Shown: piece by piece, positions 6,874 to 14,696 of the stretch | Position numbering within the stretch: the first letter of the stretch is position 1 | Layout of the letters: the number at the start of each line of letters is the position of its first letter | Assembly: GCA_963579025.1 (NCBI GenBank) | Contig: CAUZFZ010000076.1 | Span: 1-45,670 of the forward strand | Length of the DNA stretch: 45,670 nucleotides | Reading direction: 5' to 3' | From: CAUZFZ01 sp963579025 | GTDB taxonomy: Bacteria > Planctomycetota > Planctomycetia > Planctomycetales > Planctomycetaceae | The notes under the pieces: model-generated | Database searches by the model: none | What the model was told of the DNA's origin: nothing | The model's input: only the letters and a program-made list of their open reading frames with translations | Program-made: the position numbers and the translations under genes

Positions 6874-9219
6874 ATGGATAAGCTCAAAAGCATTAACTGG
6901 AAGGGCCTGATCATTGATCATGGCGAGAAAGTGGTTCTCGGCATGGCGCTGATCTTTGTTCTGGTGGGCGTCGCCACCACGCGGTGGGGTACATACGAAC
7001 GCAGTCCGGAGGACTTCGACACCAAAATCCGCCAGGGGCAGACGACGCTGGCTGCATCCCGCTGGCCAGCCGAAAAACAGAAAGAGTACGAAGCGCAGAA
7101 TCCTGGGGACCTGGTTGCTGGCCTGCTGGATGGAACGCCACAGGGATTGCCCCTGTTCCAGTACTCGACGAAATGGGTCTGGCCCATCCGAAAGCGCAAG
7201 GCCAAGCTGAGGGAACCGGAGATGTTGCCGGCGACGGCTCTGGTAGCTGATGCAGCCACCATGCTGATCATGATGCAGCCCGAAACGAAGTCGAGTGAGG
7301 CAATCGCTGTGGCGCTCGCGACGACTGACGAGATCGAGGCGGCAGATTCGGCGGTGCCAGGAACAGCACCCGCAGGACCCCAGATTCAGACACCGAGAAT
7401 TGAGACGCCACGTACCGGAACGAATGCCGGCAACGGCATCCCGGGTGCTGGCCGGATCCCCGGTGTGAGTGGTGGATCAGGTGCCGGCGCCTACCCCGGT
7501 GCCATGGAAGGGTATCCGACTGCTGGTGGTGGTGCCGGTAAGGGCTCGTTGCCCGCCATACCAGGTATTGGTGGCCCACCTGGTGGCCTGCCGGGCGGCG
7601 GCAATCTGGGGATGGGTATAGCTCAAGGCAACATGCAGGGCCCGGCCGGCGAGGCTCTCGGCATGCGGTTCGTCGCCGTGCGTGGCGTAATTCCGACGAA
7701 GTTGATTGTCGGCAAGTTCGCACAGGCTCTGAATCTGGACACACCTCAGGAAGCCTATCAGCAGGTGCAGTTCTGGGACTTTGAATTGGAACGTCAGACA
7801 GCCACTCCAGGAGCCGATCCGTGGAAGGGTGCGTGGGAAACCGTCGTCATTGAAGACACGCTCAAATTACTGGACCGGCTGGAGTTCGATCTGGATATCG
7901 TTGCCGAACAGTACCGTGACCCGGTTTTCACGATGCCGCTGCCTTATCGCGTGACCGGTAGCTGGGATCAGTCGGTTGGCCTGAACGGCCTGATTGCCTC
8001 ACACCCACTTATCAAGAAGATCCTGACCAAGCAGGAACAACTGCAGGCTGAAGTCCGCGCCCTGGCCACTTTGAAAGTCGCGGAGATGAACAAGGAGATC
8101 AAGCAGCAAAGGAAGTCCGGCTTCGCCCATATTCAACACGACACGGGTGGCATGCAGGCTCAAATGGGGGGCAGCCAGGATTCCATGAATCAGTTTAATC
8201 AGGCAATGCAGGAGGTTATGGAAGAAGAAGGGATGGAAGGCATGGCGCCCCCGACCGCTAGTGGACAGCCCGGCTACCCCGGAATGGCGGCAGGCGGATA
8301 CCCAGGCGGCAATTCTGGAGCCCGACGAGTCGTGACCATTCCAGAATCGCTGCTGTTCCGCTTTCTCGACTTCAGCGTCGTGCCGGGAAACGCATACCGA
8401 TATCGCTTGCGTCTGAAGATGCTGAACCCCAACTTCGACCGTGATCCTGCTGAACTGCTGGACGTGTCCTCGCGGGAAGGCAAATTCCGCGATACACCAT
8501 GGTCCATTCCCAGTACGCCGGCAGTGGTTAAGGAAGAAACAAACCTGTTCGTCAAGAAGGTGGATGAACGTCGTGGTGTGTCGATGGATGCCTATAAGTG
8601 GCTGACCGACACGGGAATGTACGTGAATGGCCTGTTCGAAGGTCTGCAGCGTGCCGAACGTGTGGCCGCATGGACGAGTGAAAAGAAGTCACGGCGAGGA
8701 GAAACGACCATGGAAGGTGGAGTCTTCACCGAAGTACTGAGACCGGCTCACGAGACATTTGGTAAAGAGCGAATCGACTATGTCACTCCGCATTCGCTGA
8801 TCGATTTCGAACGAACCAGCGTGATCAACCCGGACGAGTTTCCCGATTTGGAACTGTCGTCGAAACGCGTCTCCATAGTCCTTGAGGAAGTCGTCACAAT
8901 TAATCGGTTTGGAGAACTGCAACACATCGACACCGACAGCCAGTCCCAAGGCTACCAAGGCTGGAAGAATTATATGACGGCGCAGGGGAATGCTTGGCAA
9001 CACCTGCGCCGAGTGGCTCAGCCCACCGGTGGCATTGCAGGCCTGCTGGGTTCTGCCGAAGGCGAGGAAGATGACACGCCGCGCCGTCGTGGTCGCCGTA
9101 GCAGTTCGCAGAAACGCGGCATCGGCCAGCAGGGATACAATCCTTATGGCGGTGGTGGTGCTGATGCCTACGGCGCCGGGCAGCAGCTGCCGCCTGGATA
9201 CCCAAGCCCGTCTTCGTAG
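6874..9219 (+). CDS. Large membrane-anchored protein, third gene of pilus operon
   Basis: The 781-residue product has one N-terminal transmembrane helix at about 23-41 (VVLGMALIFVLVGVATTRW), then a mainly extracytoplasmic chain. Folded parts (residues about 265-400 and 490-720) are separated by Gly/Pro-rich low-complexity segments such as GIPGAGRIPGVSGG and a Met/Gln-rich stretch (MGGSQDSMNQFNQAMQEVME). The end is basic then Gly/Tyr-rich (RRRGRRSSSQKR, YNPYGGGGADAYG). I know no named family. Its place after PilM/N-like and PilO-like genes is where PilP lies in standard pil operons, but I see no PilP similarity. The start is backed by a strong GAGGGGG motif 8 bases before the ATG. A terminator follows at 9256-9283. 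Confidence 0.75.
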   Translation: MDKLKSINWKGLIIDHGEKVVLGMALIFVLVGVATTRWGTYERSPEDFDTKIRQGQTTLAASRWPAEKQKEYEAQNPGDLVAGLLDGTPQGLPLFQYSTKWVWPIRKRKAKLREPEMLPATALVADAATMLIMMQPETKSSEAIAVALATTDEIEAADSAVPGTAPAGPQIQTPRIETPRTGTNAGNGIPGAGRIPGVSGGSGAGAYPGAMEGYPTAGGGAGKGSLPAIPGIGGPPGGLPGGGNLGMGIAQGNMQGPAGEALGMRFVAVRGVIPTKLIVGKFAQALNLDTPQEAYQQVQFWDFELERQTATPGADPWKGAWETVVIEDTLKLLDRLEFDLDIVAEQYRDPVFTMPLPYRVTGSWDQSVGLNGLIASHPLIKKILTKQEQLQAEVRALATLKVAEMNKEIKQQRKSGFAHIQHDTGGMQAQMGGSQDSMNQFNQAMQEVMEEEGMEGMAPPTASGQPGYPGMAAGGYPGGNSGARRVVTIPESLLFRFLDFSVVPGNAYRYRLRLKMLNPNFDRDPAELLDVSSREGKFRDTPWSIPSTPAVVKEETNLFVKKVDERRGVSMDAYKWLTDTGMYVNGLFEGLQRAERVAAWTSEKKSRRGETTMEGGVFTEVLRPAHETFGKERIDYVTPHSLIDFERTSVINPDEFPDLELSSKRVSIVLEEVVTINRFGELQHIDTDSQSQGYQGWKNYMTAQGNAWQHLRRVAQPTGGIAGLLGSAEGEEDDTPRRRGRRSSSQKRGIGQQGYNPYGGGGADAYGAGQQLPPGYPSPSS

Positions 9220-9246
9220 TCCTCGCTATTGTTTTCGCTTGGTCAC

Positions 9247-10584
9247 TTACGCTTCAGCCGGCTCGCAAGGGCCGGCTTTTTTTGTGGCCATGGCACGCAG
9301 CTCTGCCGCAAGGAAAAACGACCCGGCCACACAAATCAACCCGTCTCGCGGACACAGTCGCGTGGCGGCGACCCACGCCTCATTCGGTGTCACTGCCGAG
9401 TGCACGGGCTGGCTGGTTATGCGGCGAACAGCCTCCTTCAACTGCTCCAGCGGCATCGCCCGCGGGTTTGACTGAAACTCGGTCAGCACCACACAGTCAA
9501 ATCCACCAAGGAGGCGCCGCAGGAGCCCTGGCACATCCTTGTCCCGACTTGTGGCGAAGATCAGCACACGGCGCCCGGAGACATCGTGTTCTGCCAGAGT
9601 CTCCAGCAACGCGCCTGCAGACGCCCAGTTGTGAGCAGCATCAAGGACAACCAGTGGGTCCTGGCTCACGACCTCGATCCTCACAGGGCAGCGAACACTC
9701 CGCAGTCCGTTTTGAATCGCCTGGTCATCAATACGCCACCCTCGCTCCCGTAGAATTCGTGCTGTAGAAACAGCGATCAGTGCATTGCGCCGTTGATGCA
9801 GTCCGCTCAGGCTGCCAGTCAATTCCGCGCCGGCCTGGGCCGTCGAGTCGTGTCCAGTCTTTGTGTCGATGCAATGCAGCGGTGCGCCGCGTTCGGCGGC
9901 GATGTTTTCGATGACCGCTCGAGCCTCAGGTGCGGAGACGCCGCTGACCACAGGGATACCAGACTTAATGATCCCGGCTTTCTCAGCCGCGATGTCTGAC
10001 AGGCGACTTCCCAGAATATGCATGTGATCCCGGCTGACCGTCGTCAGCACGCAGACTTCGGGGCGGCAGACTGACGTTGAATCGAGCCGTCCGCCGAGGC
10101 CAACTTCAACGACGGCGATGTCCGCCCGCTGCCGTTCGAACCACAACCAGGCCAGGGCCGTCGTGAGCTCGAAGAACGTCGGACTCAGACCGTTCGACTG
10201 GGCGTCGATCGTCCGCGTGACGTCGGCCAGGCGATTCACGAGCTCGACCAGATCATGCTCGCCAATCATCTGGTCATCGATACGCACCCGTTCTTCATAG
10301 CGTTCCAGATGCGGCGACGTGAACAGCCCAACGTGATGACCACCCGCCTGCAGAATCGACGCGATCATCGCCGCCGTGGATCCCTTGCCCTTAGTGCCGG
10401 CGATATGAACGGCAGGAACGCGATTCTGTGGATTATCGATCTTGTCCAGCAGGTTCCGCATGCGGTCCAGTTTGAAGTCACTCGCCGACAGCGACGCCGA
10501 CATGCGCTCGTAGTCGATGCGTCCGTAAAGGAACTCAATCGCCTGATCGCGGGTGATGATTGGCTGTGCTGGCACAAACGTCAA
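9247..10584 (-). CDS. folC: Bifunctional folylpolyglutamate synthase / dihydrofolate synthase
   Basis: FolC adds glutamate to dihydropteroate and folates using ATP, in the cytoplasm. The Mur-ligase-type features are clear: P-loop GTKGKGST at residues 63-70, the SPHL substrate motif near 90, EVGLGGRLDSTS near 165, and DAAHN near 318 at the start of the C-terminal ligase domain. Length (445) is normal. The start is unusual: in-frame TGA lies two codons upstream, so the gene must begin at TTG (10584) or GTG (10575), because the next ATG would remove conserved N-terminal sequence. An AGAGGGG motif 8 bases before the TTG fits a ribosome-binding site and comes from a dispersed palindromic repeat. 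The 3' end contains the opposing operon's terminator. Confidence 0.95.
   Translation of the reverse strand: MTFVPAQPIITRDQAIEFLYGRIDYERMSASLSASDFKLDRMRNLLDKIDNPQNRVPAVHIAGTKGKGSTAAMIASILQAGGHHVGLFTSPHLERYEERVRIDDQMIGEHDLVELVNRLADVTRTIDAQSNGLSPTFFELTTALAWLWFERQRADIAVVEVGLGGRLDSTSVCRPEVCVLTTVSRDHMHILGSRLSDIAAEKAGIIKSGIPVVSGVSAPEARAVIENIAAERGAPLHCIDTKTGHDSTAQAGAELTGSLSGLHQRRNALIAVSTARILRERGWRIDDQAIQNGLRSVRCPVRIEVVSQDPLVVLDAAHNWASAGALLETLAEHDVSGRRVLIFATSRDKDVPGLLRRLLGGFDCVVLTEFQSNPRAMPLEQLKEAVRRITSQPVHSAVTPNEAWVAATRLCPRDGLICVAGSFFLAAELRAMATKKAGPCEPAEA
9256..9283 (+). terminator. Rho-independent terminator of the pilus operon
   Basis: A perfect 7-bp stem AGCCGGC (9256-9262) / GCCGGCT (9271-9277) with an 8-base loop is followed by a run of T to 9283. 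It ends plus-strand transcription 37 bases after the operon's last stop. The whole hairpin lies inside the 3' end of the opposing folC gene, encoding its last residues (PCEPAEA). Confidence 0.85.
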
Positions 10585-10675
10585 TTGTCAGTCCCCTCTC
10601 CCATTGTGGGGGAGAGGGTTAGGTCAATTGTCAGTCCCCTCTCCCCTTGTGGGGGGAGAGGGTTAGGGAGAGGGG
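10581..10675. repeat. Tandem copies of C/G-rich palindromic repeat upstream of folC
   Basis: Two copies of a 43-44 base unit lie head to tail (10581-10623 and 10624-10667, with a GGGAGAGGGG extension to 10675). They differ by one substitution and one added G. Each contains CCCCTCTCCC paired with GGGAGAGGG around a TTGT-centred loop, then GGTTAGG. The same core recurs at 18315-18353 and 26588-26617. The first unit spans the folC start codon and its ribosome-binding motif; in the second unit the equivalent TTG is followed at once by ACC TAA. Confidence 0.9.
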
Positions 10676-10720
10676 CTTCGGACAGTCAGTTGTTGCGCGA
10701 CCGGTCCCAGGCAATCGAGA

Positions 10721-13700
10721 TCACTTACGAGCCCCGAATGACATCACTTTTCCGTCCGTCGTCGACAGGTACAGTCGCCCTCGGGCCGCCGCCATGCCAT
10801 CCCAGATCGGTAGTGACTTGAGTTCCAGACTGGAGACGGTCGACCCGTCCGCGGCCGAAACAACTCTTACCATTGCCCCTTCCGATCCGTCCAGGAGAGC
10901 ATCCTGTTTCGCGAGGACTTTCTGCACCGTCGTGTCACGCGACTTCAGACGCTCGAATGTTTCGGCTTCGCTGAAGATGTCCGGCGGACCGCACACAACA
11001 AGATTCGGCCCGGCCTTGAGCATCGCTCGAACGAACACGGGGATATCCGTCGTCCAGTGGGGCTTCACCAGAGAACCTCCCGCACGGCCCGATTGAACCC
11101 GGCCCGTGAATTTCAGCCCCTGACCCGACTTGCCCTTCGCGGGCTTCGCTGCGACCACCGTCCCGTGATTCCCACGTCCCGACGCATCGGTTGCTTTGCC
11201 GTTGTCGAAGGAGCACGACACAACCAACTCGCAGTCGCCGGGAAGACCCTCTGGTTCGTCTGCATCAAAGTGCGTCGCAAGGTTCGCGGCAGTGAACGTT
11301 CCGTGAGCGACGCGGACGTCGTCGATGATCCCGGTGAATCCGTACGGGCTCTTATACTGGCCCACGCCACTGCCCTCGTCCGAGCCAATCTCGATCGATT
11401 GCGCGGGTTCAGCCGGAATCAGGCCAGACGCATCGGTCGAACCTGCCTTCTTGTAGTTCACATAAAGCTCGACCTTGTGGTCCGACGTCAGTGCTCCGGC
11501 CAGGTGAGTCCACTTGCCGGCCACCGATTCCTTCGCACCAACCTGATGGAGTTTCTCATCCACGCGAGCGGCGAACTGCGGGCGTCCGTTCTTCACGAAC
11601 AGCGAATAGCCATTCAGCGGACCGCCGTGTGCAACGACCACTCCATTTGGCTTCTCGACAAATACCCAGGCTTCGACGAAGACCGACTTTCCAACCGGGT
11701 TAATCTTCGGAGACTTTTTCACACGAACGGATGATGACCCCGTGACGCCGCGTCGTGCACCGACAGAGTCCGGCACTTCCGGTGCTTCTTTCGGAGCCGA
11801 GTACAGTTGGTGTTCGAGCACTGTCGTCCATTTCAGATGTTCCGGCTTGCGGCCAAACCCGAAGACGTTTTCGTCATCGAACACGAGGATTCGTCCGGAC
11901 GGAGCAAACTTGCCGGCCTGATAATACCCGGCATGTCCACCGGCAAAGCTGCGACCATAAACCCAATAGGCGCGATGGAACCACGTGTCGTCCAGGAAGC
12001 CCATCGGCGCGAACAGATGCGCATGTTTCCCAGCGTGAACAGAGGCCTGTCCGGCGAAGTCGCCTGAATTCGGACCGATCTCGAAGCGTTGACCCTCCTG
12101 ATCCATGCGCTGCGATTTCATAAAGATCGAATCCCCGTCGCTCGACAGAATGTCCGGCAGGCCGACAGGCATCTGCAGAACCTGATGACGGTCGGCCAGG
12201 TTGCCGCCGGTCTCGGGGTCTTTCTCGTCGATGATGGTTTCCGCCAGCTTGCTGCCGCTTTTCGCGTCGAGCTTCAGAAACCTCAGCCCGCCATCCAGGA
12301 AGTTGGACCGACCGGCGACTCCGAATACGAATCCCCCCTGAACCAGCACGCTGCCATGAACGGGCCACGCCGATTCGATTTGCTCGAACGCCATCAGCCG
12401 GCGGTCAACAGGAGCCGCGCGATATCGCCAGGCGAGTTCTCCGTCGCTGGCTCGCACGCAGTAGATCGATCCGTCATTCGACCCGAAGTAAGCCATTCCG
12501 CCCTCTATCGTTGGTGGCGAATCGACTCGCCCGCCCGTCGTAAACGTCCACGCAATCTCGCCGGTTTTCGCGTCGAGGGCGTAGATCGTGTGTTCGTCGA
12601 TCTTCGACACAAACAGCTTTCCGTTGGCGACGGTCACACTTGAGAGCCGTCCGCCCAGCTCTGTCGTCCAGCGTTCCGCCAGCTCCGATGGCACGGCGTC
12701 ACCAGTCGCGCCACTGCGTTGACGGTCGTGCCGAAACGTCGGCCAGTCCTCGGCGACAGTCGCGGTGTCGGTGATTGATCCGAATGCGGAGCCCTTTTCG
12801 AGACGTCCGTTTTCGTTTGGTTTTTTCGGTGCATTGCGAGTTGGAGCAACGGGAGCGAGCGCATTGAACCCATACAGCTTGGCTTCGGGATAGCAGGCGC
12901 AGTTGTGGGGCGGAGCGTACAGCAGCCCGTTACTGGGCATTACACCGTACAGGCATCCACCGCGGACCCAGTGATTCAGATTCCATTCCTGTTTGCTGGG
13001 ATCGACGAACTCGATCCCGGTGCGCGACGGAATCAGAAACCGGTCAGTCGCTTTGGCGATGTAGCAGCGATGATGGAACCAGTACGCATCGACATCCGGC
13101 GGAAACTCGACCTTCACCTCGCCCGTCCGGAAGTCACGTCCGGTGAATGCGCCCGAGTCCTTGCCGCTGGTCGTTGGGGCAGACCACACCAGCCCCTGTT
13201 GCACCAGCAGGTCCTCTGGTGATTGATACCCGGACCGGTCATGCGGGGCGTCCCACATGACTTTTCCAGTGGCCGCCGCAAACGCCTTCATCGTCCGTTC
13301 GCCCCCGGCATACAGCACAACGTCTTCATGGATGACCAGACGCGGGCCAAAGTTGTACGTGATCGTGCGACGGCGGACAGACGGCTCGGAACTCCACACA
13401 ACATCGCCACTCGATCGCTTAACGGCGACGACTTTCTCACCGTCGTGGAAGTAAACACGTTCGGCATCCGAGCACAGCGTCAAAGGTGAAACACGCGTCT
13501 GCCGACTCCACCTCGTCTCACCGGATTCCGCATCGACCGCCATGACAATGCGAGGCTTTTCGTCCCAACGCCAGTTCTTGTTCACGTCACCCTGGTCGCC
13601 CGTGATCGGATTCAGCGGCACATAATTCGCCAGCTCGGATTCGCCCTTGTTGACCAGCAGGAACAGCGTCCCGTCCGAGTGTACGATTTCTTCGGTCGCT

Positions 13701-14605
13701 GCTGTCTGCTCGTACGTACGAACGATCTCGCCGGTTGTCGCACTGATCGCCGTCAACGGCGCATCAATCGCAAGCGTCACGAAGACTCGGTCCTTACTCG
13801 CGACCAGCCGTCGGGCCAATTGTGTCGGTCCGCTCTTCAATGGCCACAGATGCGAATGCCATTTCGTGATGTCGTGCTTCCACAGAATCGTGCCGTTGAA
13901 TGCGTCTCTCGCGACGAGCTTCCAGTCAGGTGGAAGTTGAATCGACGTCCGTGAGCCCTCGTCCATGATGAAGAAGATGCGTCCGGCGGCCGAAACCAGA
14001 GCACTCATGCTGGCCATGCGATCGTGATGCCGTGACCAGCGCGGACTACCCAGCCACTGCAAATGCCGCGGCGGCCCGACCTCGGTGTCGTGTGCGACTG
14101 CGTTGCCGCTCGCCGAATGCAGAAAGTGAGTCCAGTCGTCGATGGTGTCCGGGACCGGTTTCCTGTGCGTCTTCCAGTCGTCTCCCTCTTTAACGACTGC
14201 GGTTCCGCGCGGAGCCAACACGCGTAGCACATCGTCTATTGAGACCCGGCCCAGGTCCGATGCTACGACGAGATTGACCAGGTTGTCGATGTACGGCAGC
14301 CGGTTACCGGACAACCGATCGATGGAAACGGCACCGTAAAGCTCCGCCTCACGAACGTGTGCACGAGCCGTCGCAACATTGTCCGTGGAGCGATCCAGTC
14401 CATGCACCTGACAGCGCGGCAACCGCCCCAACTCGGCGGTCAACTGCCCGTCGCCCGCACCGAGGTGAACGATGAATCCTCCTTCGAATCCGGCCATTGC
14501 GACGATGTCAGCAACAGTCTCTTTCGGCTCTGACGCTGCCAGCGATGGGCGTCCTGAGATGACTACCGCGAAGGATGCAATCAGTGCCAGGCAAATTCGG
14601 TGCAT
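10721..14605 (-). CDS. Secreted protein: methyltransferase-like domain, PQQ-type beta-propellers, inserted LamG domain
   Basis: This 1294-residue protein has a signal peptide (MHRICLALIASFAVVISGRPSLAAS). Residues about 30-150 resemble a class I SAM methyltransferase: IVHLGAGDGQLTAEL as motif I, then VLRVLAPRGTAVV. The main part is PQQ-type quinoprotein-like propeller with repeats such as DAFNGTILWKHDI, DAESGETRWSRQ and DAKTGEIAWTF. Near residue 980-1160 a concanavalin-A-like LamG segment appears (VFVEAWVFVEKPNGVVVAHGG, GIIDDVRVAHG), after which propeller sequence resumes (VRVVSAADGSTVSSLELKS, LYLSTTDGKVMSF). The LamG domain therefore looks inserted near the end of a propeller. It is probably periplasmic or surface-located and binds carbohydrate or protein; no catalytic role can be assigned. 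It lies 91 bases downstream of the FGE-like gene, on the same strand. Confidence 0.85.
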   Translation of the reverse strand: MHRICLALIASFAVVISGRPSLAASEPKETVADIVAMAGFEGGFIVHLGAGDGQLTAELGRLPRCQVHGLDRSTDNVATARAHVREAELYGAVSIDRLSGNRLPYIDNLVNLVVASDLGRVSIDDVLRVLAPRGTAVVKEGDDWKTHRKPVPDTIDDWTHFLHSASGNAVAHDTEVGPPRHLQWLGSPRWSRHHDRMASMSALVSAAGRIFFIMDEGSRTSIQLPPDWKLVARDAFNGTILWKHDITKWHSHLWPLKSGPTQLARRLVASKDRVFVTLAIDAPLTAISATTGEIVRTYEQTAATEEIVHSDGTLFLLVNKGESELANYVPLNPITGDQGDVNKNWRWDEKPRIVMAVDAESGETRWSRQTRVSPLTLCSDAERVYFHDGEKVVAVKRSSGDVVWSSEPSVRRRTITYNFGPRLVIHEDVVLYAGGERTMKAFAAATGKVMWDAPHDRSGYQSPEDLLVQQGLVWSAPTTSGKDSGAFTGRDFRTGEVKVEFPPDVDAYWFHHRCYIAKATDRFLIPSRTGIEFVDPSKQEWNLNHWVRGGCLYGVMPSNGLLYAPPHNCACYPEAKLYGFNALAPVAPTRNAPKKPNENGRLEKGSAFGSITDTATVAEDWPTFRHDRQRSGATGDAVPSELAERWTTELGGRLSSVTVANGKLFVSKIDEHTIYALDAKTGEIAWTFTTGGRVDSPPTIEGGMAYFGSNDGSIYCVRASDGELAWRYRAAPVDRRLMAFEQIESAWPVHGSVLVQGGFVFGVAGRSNFLDGGLRFLKLDAKSGSKLAETIIDEKDPETGGNLADRHQVLQMPVGLPDILSSDGDSIFMKSQRMDQEGQRFEIGPNSGDFAGQASVHAGKHAHLFAPMGFLDDTWFHRAYWVYGRSFAGGHAGYYQAGKFAPSGRILVFDDENVFGFGRKPEHLKWTTVLEHQLYSAPKEAPEVPDSVGARRGVTGSSSVRVKKSPKINPVGKSVFVEAWVFVEKPNGVVVAHGGPLNGYSLFVKNGRPQFAARVDEKLHQVGAKESVAGKWTHLAGALTSDHKVELYVNYKKAGSTDASGLIPAEPAQSIEIGSDEGSGVGQYKSPYGFTGIIDDVRVAHGTFTAANLATHFDADEPEGLPGDCELVVSCSFDNGKATDASGRGNHGTVVAAKPAKGKSGQGLKFTGRVQSGRAGGSLVKPHWTTDIPVFVRAMLKAGPNLVVCGPPDIFSEAETFERLKSRDTTVQKVLAKQDALLDGSEGAMVRVVSAADGSTVSSLELKSLPIWDGMAAARGRLYLSTTDGKVMSFGARK

Positions 14606-14696
14606 GATTCGAAGTTCCGGGTCGAAACGAAGAGCAGTGGAGTTCGGTCATCTCACCGCAACTTCCCCGGATTTGCAACGCAGCGAAGCGGCCCTT

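Noticed and set aside
10581..10675. Tandem repeat considered as a CRISPR array
   Set aside because: Only two directly abutting units, no spacers between them and no cas genes.
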